DNA of 64,000 bases, from positions 4,726,501 to 4,790,500 of the forward strand of contig NZ_CP095413.1 of assembly GCF_023016285.1 (NCBI RefSeq), given 5' to 3'. This document shows, one piece after another, positions 40,936-48,000 of the stretch. This stretch comes from Muricauda sp. SCSIO 64092 (GTDB lineage Bacteria > Bacteroidota > Bacteroidia > Flavobacteriales > Flavobacteriaceae). The notes under the pieces were generated by a model, which saw nothing but the letters and a program-made list of their open reading frames with translations, ran no database searches and was not told the DNA's origin. Position 1 is the first letter of the stretch, and every line of letters begins with the position of its first letter. A program made the position numbers and the translations under genes.

Positions 40936-41298
40936 CTAAGATTTTTTTGATTTTATAATGGTAATCAGTTCTTCAATCTCACTATCGGATAGTTTTTCCT
41001 GTTTTGCAAAGTGTGCCATCATTTTGGTCAAGGAGTTTCCGAAATATTTTTTCTTGATATCCTCCACGTGCTTCTTTCTATAGTCATCCAGAGGTATTAG
41101 GGCACTATACCTGTCTATATTTCCAATCTTTGTAGATTCTAAAAAACCCTTTTTGACCAAAATTTTTACGATGGTTGCGACCGTATTGTAATGGGGTTTT
41201 GGCTCGGGCAATTCCGCTACGATATCTCGGATAAAGAGGCCATTGGTTTGCCAGATTATTTGCATGATCTGATCTTCACGCTCCGTCAATTTCTTCAT
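40936..41298 (-). CDS. BlaI/MecI/CopY-family transcriptional repressor
   Basis: A 120-residue winged-helix repressor that keeps its own operon off until its partner protease cuts it. The N-terminal domain reads MKKLTEREDQIMQIIWQTNG then HYNTVATIVKILVKKGFLES (recognition helix and wing), and the C-terminal dimerisation helices end in ITIIKSKKS. The gene is 3 bases upstream of the M56-ankyrin gene. Two operator-like dyads lie just upstream. Confidence 0.92.
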   Translation of the reverse strand: MKKLTEREDQIMQIIWQTNGLFIRDIVAELPEPKPHYNTVATIVKILVKKGFLESTKIGNIDRYSALIPLDDYRKKHVEDIKKKYFGNSLTKMMAHFAKQEKLSDSEIEELITIIKSKKS

Positions 41299-41317
41299 GG
41301 ATAGTTTGATTATGGAA

Positions 41318-41359
41318 CAATACTACTAATTATTTAGTAGAAATACTAATTTGTTAGTA
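41318..41359 (-). promoter_or_regulatory. Twin BlaI operators over the blaI promoter
   Basis: Two dyads of identical design, TACTAA-N4-TTAGTA, lie at 41324-41339 and 41344-41359; their centres are 20 bp apart, about two helical turns, on the same face of the DNA. BlaI/MecI-type sites elsewhere have TACTA/TAGTA halves. On the minus strand TAGTATTG (41325-41318), one mismatch from TAnnTTTG, overlaps the edge of the first dyad and is a plausible -7 element 20 bases before blaI, so a bound repressor would block it. Confidence 0.75.
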
Positions 41360-41653
41360 AATAAAGTTTTTATTCCAGTTGCCATTATTCTGATTGGTAG
41401 TTTAAAACCCTTGTTTTATTGGACTGGGCACAGGAATTGATTCCAATTATTCACACATCCCATTTCTGGTCTTTTTAATAAGTACGGTTGATTGACTTTT
41501 TATGGGACGCTTTTTGGTACTAACCCGGATAGTGATTTTTCAGATTTATCCGATGTTCTATTGGTGGGGTCCTTCACTTTCCCTTTGGTAAAGCTTTGAA
41601 AATTGATGCGGTCCTTTAAAACGTTGCTCCTCGGGCAAAATCATACCACTAAA
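41360..41653. other. Gap between blaI operators and lipoprotein gene
   Basis: 294 bases between convergent-looking transcription units (blaI leftward; the lipoprotein gene's 3' end at the right). I see no gene, tRNA or terminator-like hairpin with a T-run in it. Confidence 0.4.
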
Positions 41654-42130
41654 CTACTTGTTCAATACGACCAGGCCACCCTCGGATACCGTCCAAACGG
41701 TTTCACCTTCTATTTGGACTTCGATTACAATAAGATTGTTATTGCTGCGGTCAAATATAGCCTTAACGTTATCGATGTCGTTTGGTGTCCAGGCAATACG
41801 GGTCAGTGAGGTATTATCGCTTTCGATGTGTTCTATATTCAGTCCAACAAACACGATATATCCATTACCATTGGAAGCATCCGGGGGGATTATTGAATAA
41901 CCCTTGCTGCTATCCCGGTCTGGCCCGTTCACCAATTCGTAGGTCTCGCCGTTAAAATTGAAAATCGCTATCCCATCCCGGTCAATTGTGGAAAAGTAAT
42001 CTTCTCCATCAATATTGGCGACAAATTCAATTCCAGCTTCAATTATTGTACAACAATCATTGTCATCATCACAGGAAACCAGGATTGGAAAAACTGTCAG
42101 GAACAGGTAAAAACGTTTGAATTTGACCAT
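41654..42130 (-). CDS. Small Asp-rich lipoprotein, uncharacterised
   Basis: 158 residues. The signal MVKFKRFYLFLTVFPILVSC ends in a lipobox and is followed by DDDNDCC, an acidic stretch with two adjacent Cys. The remainder (FVANIDGEDYFSTIDRDGIA, then NGNGYIVFVGLNIEH) is predicted beta-rich. No recognised domain. Oriented away from the stress regulon, between it and blaI. A real gene judging by a clean signal peptide and long open frame; role unknown. Confidence 0.75.
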   Translation of the reverse strand: MVKFKRFYLFLTVFPILVSCDDDNDCCTIIEAGIEFVANIDGEDYFSTIDRDGIAIFNFNGETYELVNGPDRDSSKGYSIIPPDASNGNGYIVFVGLNIEHIESDNTSLTRIAWTPNDIDNVKAIFDRSNNNLIVIEVQIEGETVWTVSEGGLVVLNK

Positions 42131-42294
42131 GGTAATTCTAGTTGGGTGTTAAACCTTAAAACACGTATGAATTGAACCATAAATTTAATCCAAAGAGTTA
42201 TTTATAACTATTCCAAATACTAATTTCCCATGATTTTAATGCTAAATTCAGGTTTGGGCGATAATTGTGGATATATGCCCATTTTATCGAACTC

Positions 42295-43122
42295 TTACCC
42301 TAAATACCGGTCTTTTGAATAGGTCAAAATGGGTGTTTCGGAATGGTCCATGATTCGCTCGGCACTTAGATGTGTGTCCATGATGTCCAGTTTTCCGTAA
42401 GAGCTGTTTATTCTTATGGCGATAAGGTCTACCGGGGCACTTTTTATATGGTTCAAAACGCCCTTTTCAAGACTATCATCATTGATGATTTCCAAATCGG
42501 CATTGGCCAATCCATGCAGCTTGCAGAATTCCTCCATCCTTTTTTTCGTTTCCAGGGTAGATTGCCAATTCTCCCTAGTGTTCACATAAAGGAGTTTAAG
42601 GGTCGCACTGTTGGCCCTTTGGATCATTTTAACGGTCGACAGGGCGTTAACGGGGGTAGGTTCAAAATCAGTGACAAAAAGGATATTCTTAAGTGTGTCA
42701 AATCCCAACTCCCTGGAAATGCCTATCACCGAATTATTGGCATAACGGATAATATCGCGGGTAGTGGATCCAATCCTGTCGGGAATGTGCTGGTCTTTCC
42801 GCCCAAGGACGGTAAATATGATTTCCCTTTTTCGGGAAGTGCGGATAATGTGTGGTGAAGCCTTGCCATCTGCGATCTCCAATTCAATGGCATTGGGGTC
42901 AATAAAAAACCCTTTCAAGACCTTTACCATTTCGGATTTGGCATTGGCCAAAACAATTTCCTTCAAACGATCGGCCTCCTCTGTTTTGTAATAGGGGTAA
43001 TCTGATATGCCCAATGAGTGAATCACTTTTAGGTCCAGTTTCAATTTGATTGACATTTCCTTGCCCAGTTTAAGGGCGTTTATGGATTCTTGTGAAAAAT
43101 CAAAGGGGACTAAAATTTTCAT
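42295..43122 (-). CDS. Universal stress protein with tandem UspA domains
   Basis: 275 residues holding two UspA-like domains, the first (1-145) starting MKILVPFDFSQESINALKLG and the second (about 155-275) starting KNILFVTDFEPTPVNAL. Usp proteins respond to growth arrest and to redox or toxic stress. The phosphate/adenylate loop motif G-x2-G-x9-G-S/T is only weakly visible, so nucleotide binding is uncertain. Transcribed divergently from the Crp/Fnr gene. Its promoter region carries the regulon palindrome, centred 81 bases upstream of the ATG. Confidence 0.88.
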   Translation of the reverse strand: MKILVPFDFSQESINALKLGKEMSIKLKLDLKVIHSLGISDYPYYKTEEADRLKEIVLANAKSEMVKVLKGFFIDPNAIELEIADGKASPHIIRTSRKREIIFTVLGRKDQHIPDRIGSTTRDIIRYANNSVIGISRELGFDTLKNILFVTDFEPTPVNALSTVKMIQRANSATLKLLYVNTRENWQSTLETKKRMEEFCKLHGLANADLEIINDDSLEKGVLNHIKSAPVDLIAIRINSSYGKLDIMDTHLSAERIMDHSETPILTYSKDRYLG

Positions 43123-43507
43123 GGCTACATATTTTTAGTGTTATCAATTGGCTGTAACTTTCGAATGCAAGTTATTTCGGATAAAAATCAAATTTTTTAC
43201 CCTAGGGTAAAAAAACACAGTAGCTACGATTTTTTTTACATAAAAAACATAATGGCATTGAAGAGTTCCATGGCCTGATATGACCAACCGATTTGCCCGT
43301 TGAACCGAAATTCGTAAAAGACGGTTTTTGCATAAAATAGGTTTGTGGACTTTAAGCTCCATAACACGATTTATGACGCACCATAAGAAGACCATTACGT
43401 ATCCTTTTGGCCTTGGTACATGGAAAGAGCGTCGTTCGAAGTGAGGGAATGGTCAGTTATAAGGTCAATGATTATATTTATAACCTATCCCATAAGGAAA
43501 AGGTAAA
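43123..43507. other. Divergent intergenic region of usp and the Crp/Fnr gene
   Basis: 385 bases. It contains the palindrome and -7-like element of the usp gene on the left. An 84-codon open frame on the minus strand (43144-43395) runs through the palindrome, has no start context and was not called. The Crp/Fnr gene on the right has no copy of the palindrome within 290 bases, so it does not appear to autoregulate through it. Confidence 0.5.
43167..43214 (-). promoter_or_regulatory. Regulon palindrome plus -7-like element, usp promoter
   Basis: A perfect 22-bp palindrome at 43193-43214 has the core TTTACCCTAGGGTAAA, centred at 43203.5. On the minus strand TAACTTGC begins at 43174, 29.5 bp from the centre. 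With a start about 12-13 bp downstream of that T, the palindrome sits near -42, the position for class II activation by Crp-type regulators. Confidence 0.75.
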
Positions 43508-44074
43508 ATGGTACAGACCGATAAATACATTGCCCTACAAGATATCTACAAATGGTCTGATAGGTTGGGCTTAAAAATTGATGGAGTGGAAGTGAAAAAG
43601 GGTGGGGTATTTCTTAAACAAGGACAAAAATGTGACTACTTCTACTATATCATCGAGGGACTCATGCGCATATTTTACTATGACCGTGAGGGGCATGAGG
43701 TTACCCATTGGTTCAGCTCCCAGGATACGATGATTACCTCTCCAGACAGTTTTTTCAACGGCAATGAGAACATCCTGAACTTTGAGGCACTTGAGGACTG
43801 TAAACTATTATTGGTCACCCATGAACATTTAGAGGTGGCTTCCAAAAATGTTCCTGGTTTTGATGAGCTGTATAGAAAACTTATAGTGGATTACACCATA
43901 CAGTTGAGTAGGAGGATAATGAGTATCCATACCGAATCCGCGGAGTACCGTTATCTACAAATGATCAAGCATCATCCAAATATTTTTCATAGGACCAAAC
44001 TCTCCCATATTGCCTCATATTTGGGGATTACCATACAAAGCCTGAGCAGGATCAGAAGAAAATTGATTTCCTGA
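43508..44074 (+). CDS. Crp/Fnr-family transcriptional regulator
   Basis: A 188-residue cyclic-nucleotide-binding-fold regulator. The sensory beta-roll (about 20-110) includes KGGVFLKQGQKCDYFYYIIE and IFYYDREGHEVTHWF; a dimerisation helix follows, and the HTH (about 155-188) reads KLSHIASYLGITIQSLSRIR. Only two Cys are present and their spacing does not fit an FNR iron-sulfur cluster, so the ligand is unknown. It is surrounded on both sides by units carrying TTTACCCTAGGGTAAA, the sort of two-fold symmetric site these dimers bind, and is the best candidate to bind it. Confidence 0.9.
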   Translation: MVQTDKYIALQDIYKWSDRLGLKIDGVEVKKGGVFLKQGQKCDYFYYIIEGLMRIFYYDREGHEVTHWFSSQDTMITSPDSFFNGNENILNFEALEDCKLLLVTHEHLEVASKNVPGFDELYRKLIVDYTIQLSRRIMSIHTESAEYRYLQMIKHHPNIFHRTKLSHIASYLGITIQSLSRIRRKLIS

Positions 44075-44079
44075 TCCTT

Positions 44080-44125
44080 TTTTACCCTAGGGTAAAACCT
44101 ACCATTCCAGTCCTGTCTAACTTGC
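44080..44125 (+). promoter_or_regulatory. Regulon palindrome plus -7-like element, unknown-protein/tautomerase promoter
   Basis: Perfect 18-bp palindrome at 44080-44097 with core TTTACCCTAGGGTAAA, centred at 44088.5. TAACTTGC begins at 44118, again exactly 29.5 bp away. The gene at 44149 starts 24 bases after it. The site begins 6 bases after the Crp/Fnr stop codon. Confidence 0.75.
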
Positions 44126-44148
44126 CCCTGTTTTTATAGGAAAGCGTT

Positions 44149-44601
44149 ATGCAGCTTATATTGATTACAATCGGAAAGAACCAGTTCACTGATTCCCAGA
44201 TCAGGAGTCTTGAACATATCGTTCAACAGCACTATAGGACCCATATCTCCAATGTGAGTACCCGGATACTATGGAACCAAGTCCCCAAGGGGGATTCCTA
44301 TAAAGATTACCAACAAAAACAACCCTCCATAATAAGCGTGGGTTGTGAAGTGGGTTTTGACCAGGAAAAAAGGGTACGGATGTTCGAAAATTGTTCGGAG
44401 GATTGGTTGGCCATCACCGGTCAGGATCAGGAAGATTTGGTCATCGCCATTCTGGAACAGCCTATTTTCGAAGCGTTCCTAAAATGGAACAGTCAACAGT
44501 TGACGGGCTTGGGAAAGCTAAAATTCTACATCCATATACTCTCCAGTCTTGTGTTCAACAAGACCCGAAAAGAGTATTTCGCTTTTGATTCTTCATTTTA
44601 A
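44149..44601 (+). CDS. Uncharacterised protein in the stress regulon
   Basis: 150 residues, no signal peptide or membrane segment. Sequence begins MQLILITIGKNQFTDSQIRS and has a central ISVGCEVGFDQEKRVRMFEN. I do not recognise the family; it has the look of a small alpha/beta protein. The gene has its own copy of the palindrome-promoter 24 bases upstream and is followed after 10 bases by a tautomerase, which suggests a shared task. Confidence 0.8.
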   Translation: MQLILITIGKNQFTDSQIRSLEHIVQQHYRTHISNVSTRILWNQVPKGDSYKDYQQKQPSIISVGCEVGFDQEKRVRMFENCSEDWLAITGQDQEDLVIAILEQPIFEAFLKWNSQQLTGLGKLKFYIHILSSLVFNKTRKEYFAFDSSF

Positions 44602-44611
44602 GTTCGCTGTT

Positions 44612-45031
44612 ATGCCGGTATATATCACATTGACGAAAGACAAGCTAACAACAGAGCAAAAACAAGCTGTGGCAAAAAGAATTACCGATTTCCATTGTAA
44701 AGTGACCGGTGCCCCTTCCAGATGTGCCACGGTACTATTCCTTTCGGGTTATCCATTGAAGAATAATAAAAAGGCCATGTTGATGGGCAGTATTGGGATT
44801 GATGGCACGAAGACCTCGGAAGTAATCGGATGCCTAAAAAACGAATTGATAAGGGGACTTGAAAGCAGCCTTAAAATGAAAGCCCCTGAAGTTGGTCTTG
44901 AATTCTTGGATGTCGAATCGTATTGGGTGTACGAGGGCCAGCGAATTTTATTGGAGCCTGGCAAGGGGTATGGTCAAAAAAATCGAGTGCAAGGCCAGGA
45001 AAATGCCATGGACGTTCACTTTTTACCATAG
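44612..45031 (+). CDS. Tautomerase-superfamily protein
   Basis: 139 residues. ATG 44612 gives MPVYITLTKDKL, so the mature protein would begin with Pro, the catalytic N-terminal proline of the 4-oxalocrotonate tautomerase superfamily; an upstream start at 44549 overlaps the previous gene and would bury it. The length fits the cis-CaaD/MSAD-type single-chain members. The family acts on unsaturated or halogenated small organic acids. The stop codon overlaps the third palindrome. With the SDR and aldehyde dehydrogenase downstream it suggests breakdown of reactive carbonyl compounds. Confidence 0.8.
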   Translation: MPVYITLTKDKLTTEQKQAVAKRITDFHCKVTGAPSRCATVLFLSGYPLKNNKKAMLMGSIGIDGTKTSEVIGCLKNELIRGLESSLKMKAPEVGLEFLDVESYWVYEGQRILLEPGKGYGQKNRVQGQENAMDVHFLP

Positions 45032-45066
45032 GGTAAATATCTGTTGATAAGCAGGTTATACCTTGC
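45022..45066 (+). promoter_or_regulatory. Regulon palindrome plus -7-like element, SDR/ALDH promoter
   Basis: TTTACCATAGGGTAAA at 45022-45037 (one change from the other two cores), centred at 45029.5. TACCTTGC begins at 45059, exactly 29.5 bp from the centre as in the other two sites. The first base of the SDR gene is 56 bases further on. Confidence 0.75.
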
Positions 45067-45121
45067 ACTCGAATTAAAAATTCAATAAAAACAATACTCT
45101 TAACCACAAAAATCAAATCGT

Positions 45122-45907
45122 ATGAAAACGTCAGGTAAAACAGCACTTATAACAGGTGCAGCAAGTGGAATTGGAAGGGAATTTTCAAGGATTCACGCCG
45201 AAAAAGGAGGCAACATCGTTGCTGTGGACATTAACGCCGAAGGCCTAAAAGAACTCAAACACGGGTTGGAGCACAAGCATGGTGTGGAAGTGTACGCTAT
45301 TGTAAAAAACCTTACGCAATTGACCGCTCCACAAGAGATTTACGATGAAGTTTTACATCAAGGAATTGAAGTTGACTACCTTATCAACAATGCAGGATTT
45401 GGTGGTGTTGGTGCGTTCCACGAAAGGGATTGGGCCAAAGATCAGGCCATGATCCAAGTAAACGTACTGGCATTGACCTCATTGACCAGGCAGTTCTTGC
45501 CCGATTTTGTGGCCCGGGATTCCGGTAGAATACTAAATGTATCCTCCACAGTAAGCTTGGTTCCCGGTCCATTGCAAGCCGTATACTTTGCCACTAAAGC
45601 GTATGTTACTTCATTCAGTCAAGCACTTCATGGAGAATTGAGCGATACCGGGGTTTCAATGACGGCCTTGTTGCCAGGTGCCACAAAAACGGCTTTTGGC
45701 GATAGCTCCGGGATGGACAAAACCCCTATCTACAAAAAGCCGGCCAGCGCAAGGGATGTAGCCGAAGAAGGCTATAAAGCCATGGAGAATGGTGAAATTC
45801 AGGTTATTGCAGGTCTTCCCTGGGAGCAAAGAATGGAATTGAAGTTTATCCCTTTTATGTCCAAAAAAGCCTTGATCAACAGAATGAAAAAACAATCAAC
45901 ACATTAA
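45122..45907 (+). CDS. Short-chain dehydrogenase/reductase
   Basis: Classical NAD(P)-dependent SDR of 261 residues: cofactor motif TGAASGIG (11-18), NNAG (89-92), catalytic Ser141/142 in NVSSTVS, and Tyr155/Lys159 in VYFATKAY. Cytoplasmic. The C-terminal substrate loop is short. It is followed by an aldehyde dehydrogenase after 21 bases; together they can take an alcohol or carbonyl through to an acid. Controlled by the third palindrome. Confidence 0.92.
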   Translation: MKTSGKTALITGAASGIGREFSRIHAEKGGNIVAVDINAEGLKELKHGLEHKHGVEVYAIVKNLTQLTAPQEIYDEVLHQGIEVDYLINNAGFGGVGAFHERDWAKDQAMIQVNVLALTSLTRQFLPDFVARDSGRILNVSSTVSLVPGPLQAVYFATKAYVTSFSQALHGELSDTGVSMTALLPGATKTAFGDSSGMDKTPIYKKPASARDVAEEGYKAMENGEIQVIAGLPWEQRMELKFIPFMSKKALINRMKKQSTH

Positions 45908-45928
45908 TTATCAAATCAACATTTAAAC

Positions 45929-47350
45929 ATGGGAACCATGAATGCAATAGCGAAAAATCCAGTGGAGAACAATGAAGTAACTTTTGAATCGGAAGTAAGG
46001 CAATTGGTGGCTGACCAAAGGGACTACTTCCAAAGCAACGCAACCCGATCAGTAGAGTTTAGGCTAGCGCAACTAATGAAGCTAAAGGAGCTTTTGCTTG
46101 AAAACGAAGATAAGATGCACGAAGCCATCATGAAAGACTTCGGAAAGTCAAAATACGAAAATCAATTGACCGAGTTCTTTCCAATCATTGATGAACTTAA
46201 CATCTCAATCAAGAACCTTAAAAAGTGGATGCAACACCGGAGTGTAAAAACAAACTTGTTGAACTTCCCTGCAAAAAGTTACCTGGTACCTGAGCCGCTT
46301 GGTGTAACCTTGGTTATTGGAGCTTGGAACTTCCCATACAACCTATCCTTGACCCCGTTGGTTGGTTCAATGGCAGCGGGTAACACCACGATATTGAAGC
46401 CAAGTGAGCTTCCTGCCGAAACCAGTAGGATTATGGCCAAAATCATTAATGGGAATTTTGACCCCAATTACTTAAGGGTTGTAGAGGGGGCCATTCCAGA
46501 AACTACCGCTTTGTTGAAACAACGTTACGATAAAATTTTCTTCACTGGTAGCCCAATGGTAGGTAAAATCGTCAATAGGGCAGCAGCTGAACATTTGACC
46601 AACGTTACTTTGGAATTGGGGGGAAAGAACCCGGTTATCTTCCATAAGGATGCCGTGTTAAAAACTGGTGTTAAGCGAATGATATGGTCAAAATTTGTGA
46701 ACTCAGGTCAACTTTGTATCGCACCGGACTATGCACTTGTACATAAAGATGTAAAAGATGAGTTTCTTAAACTGGCCGTTAAGGAAATTGAGAAAGCAAA
46801 CTTTTCACCGGAGAACCACAACTTTGTTCAGATCATCAATGAAAGAAATTTTGATAGGGTGGTTGGATTGATCGATCCCGAAAAGGTTTACTACGGGGGA
46901 ACCCATAATAGGGGAGATAGAAGGATAAATCCAACAATCTTGAACAATGTAACACTTGATGATGCTGTTATGCAAGATGAGATTTTTGGTCCAATCTTAC
47001 CTGTTATGGAATATGAAACAATTGATGAGGCCTTCGAAATCATAAAAGGAATAGAAAAACCTTTGGCCGCCTACCTGTTTTCTGATAGCAGTACGATCAA
47101 AGAACGTTTCTTACAGGAAATTCCTTTTGGGAGCGGTGGTATCAATGACTGTGTAATGCAGGTGACCAACCCGAATATTCCTTTTGGCGGTGTTGGAAAC
47201 AGTGGTATGGGCCGTTACCATGGTAAGTACAGCTTCGAATGTTTTTCACACTTTAAAGGTGTGTTGGATAAACCAACGGCCATTGAAACAAACCTGAAAT
47301 ACTATGGGTATAGCGAAAAACAACTGAAAGTTATCAAGGCTTTGGGTTAA
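45929..47350 (+). CDS. Class 3 aldehyde dehydrogenase
   Basis: NAD(P)-dependent aldehyde oxidising enzyme of 473 residues. Landmarks: GAWNFPYNLSLTPLVGSMAAG (shorter quote GAWNFPYNLSLTPLVG), general base Glu229 in LELGGKNPV, nucleophile Cys263 in NSGQLCIAPD, and IPFGGVGNSGMGRYHG near the end. The length without an N-terminal extension fits ALDH3. It probably finishes a detoxification route for long-chain or reactive aldehydes started by the SDR. A hairpin 48 bases after the stop may end the transcript. Confidence 0.93.
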   Translation: MGTMNAIAKNPVENNEVTFESEVRQLVADQRDYFQSNATRSVEFRLAQLMKLKELLLENEDKMHEAIMKDFGKSKYENQLTEFFPIIDELNISIKNLKKWMQHRSVKTNLLNFPAKSYLVPEPLGVTLVIGAWNFPYNLSLTPLVGSMAAGNTTILKPSELPAETSRIMAKIINGNFDPNYLRVVEGAIPETTALLKQRYDKIFFTGSPMVGKIVNRAAAEHLTNVTLELGGKNPVIFHKDAVLKTGVKRMIWSKFVNSGQLCIAPDYALVHKDVKDEFLKLAVKEIEKANFSPENHNFVQIINERNFDRVVGLIDPEKVYYGGTHNRGDRRINPTILNNVTLDDAVMQDEIFGPILPVMEYETIDEAFEIIKGIEKPLAAYLFSDSSTIKERFLQEIPFGSGGINDCVMQVTNPNIPFGGVGNSGMGRYHGKYSFECFSHFKGVLDKPTAIETNLKYYGYSEKQLKVIKALG

Positions 47351-47397
47351 GCCGGAAAACGAAACGGTTATCGTATTTACATATAGGATGGATAATT

Positions 47398-47427
47398 TGT
47401 ATTGCTCCAGGAACTTGGGGCAATACA
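47398..47427 (+). terminator. Hairpin after the aldehyde dehydrogenase gene
   Basis: An 11-bp stem (one G-T pair) around an 8-base loop: TGTATTGCTCC pairs with GGGGCAATACA. No run of T follows, so it may be a weak terminator or a processing hairpin. Confidence 0.35.
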
Positions 47428-47628
47428 GGTTTGATGAAATGTAAATTCATGGAAGTTAGCAGGTCAAAATTAGGATCGTCTGTTGGGATTTAACTTCTTG
47501 ATAAAATCAATGTATCATTTCCCGATGCAATATTTTACAATCCCCAAGAACAAAGGGGTAGGGGCGCTTGAGGTGGAGAAATCGGTGAAAACCTTTGTTT
47601 TCTTTTGGTAGTGTTTTGTTTTCCATAC
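47428..47628. other. Gap between ALDH hairpin and antitoxin stub
   Basis: About 200 bases, part of the 650-base region up to abiEi. I recognise no gene in it. Confidence 0.4.
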
Positions 47629-47808
47629 TTATGGATTCAAATCTTCCATGGGATAATGAATGCTCTCGTATTTTTCAATAATATCCGTGATTTTTAGAAA
47701 CTCTTTGCCTAAAGTGCTATCCATTGGTGTGTTATCATCAACAATATTAACCAATTCCTCTAACCTCTGATTGGCATTGATGTATTCCTCATTTGAGATA
47801 GGTTCCAT
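47629..47808 (-). pseudogene. HigA-like antitoxin, N-terminal stub
   Basis: An ORF of 59 codons: MEPISNEEYINANQRLEELV then IIEKYESIHYPMEDLNP and stop. The N-terminal helical region of HigA-family antitoxins has the pattern ...LIE-x-YE-x-KHYP-I-..-P-I, with the HTH domain beginning after the final Pro. Here the frame stops at that Pro, so the DNA-binding half is missing, and no HigB toxin lies beside it. It may be a dead fragment, or a free antitoxin-like peptide if expressed. Confidence 0.55.
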
Positions 47809-47845
47809 GAAACAAGATTTAATTGTTATGCCTTAAAGTATATAT

Positions 47846-47901
47846 TGTTACCCTTTTACCTTGCAGACGTTTTTATTAGTCTGCAAGGTAAAAGGGTAAC
47901 A
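47846..47901. repeat. 23-bp perfect inverted repeat upstream of abiEi
   Basis: Left arm 47846-47868 and right arm 47879-47901 are perfect inverted copies of each other (arm ends TGTTACCC and TTGCAGAC) around a 10-base loop. No T-run follows, which argues against a simple terminator. AbiEi antitoxins are known to bind inverted repeats upstream of their operon. Confidence 0.8.
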
Positions 47902-47939
47902 TGAGTAATGCAATTAAAGTTATCATAACTTATTATAAT

Positions 47940-47985
47940 ATGTCCAGTTTATTAGTTAAAAAACTGGACATTTTGGATACCTTTG
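47940..47985 (+). promoter_or_regulatory. abiE promoter region with second inverted repeat
   Basis: An 11-bp inverted repeat, ATGTCCAGTTT and AAACTGGACAT (47940-47950 and 47961-47971), again with a 10-base loop, is followed by TACCTTTG at 47978-47985, a perfect match to the -7 consensus TAnnTTTG. The abiEi ATG at 48001 is 16 bases later, so the leader is very short. The repeat occupies the -20 to -50 region, where a bound AbiEi would block RNA polymerase. Confidence 0.65.
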
Positions 47986-48000
47986 TAAAAATCATTTGTA

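Noticed and set aside
43144..43395. 84-codon minus-strand ORF upstream of usp
   Set aside because: It runs through the regulatory palindrome and the promoter, has no start context, and its sequence shows no protein-like pattern.
47846..47901. The 23-bp hairpin as a rho-independent terminator
   Set aside because: No run of T follows on either strand, and it is AT-balanced rather than GC-rich; a binding site or element end is more likely.
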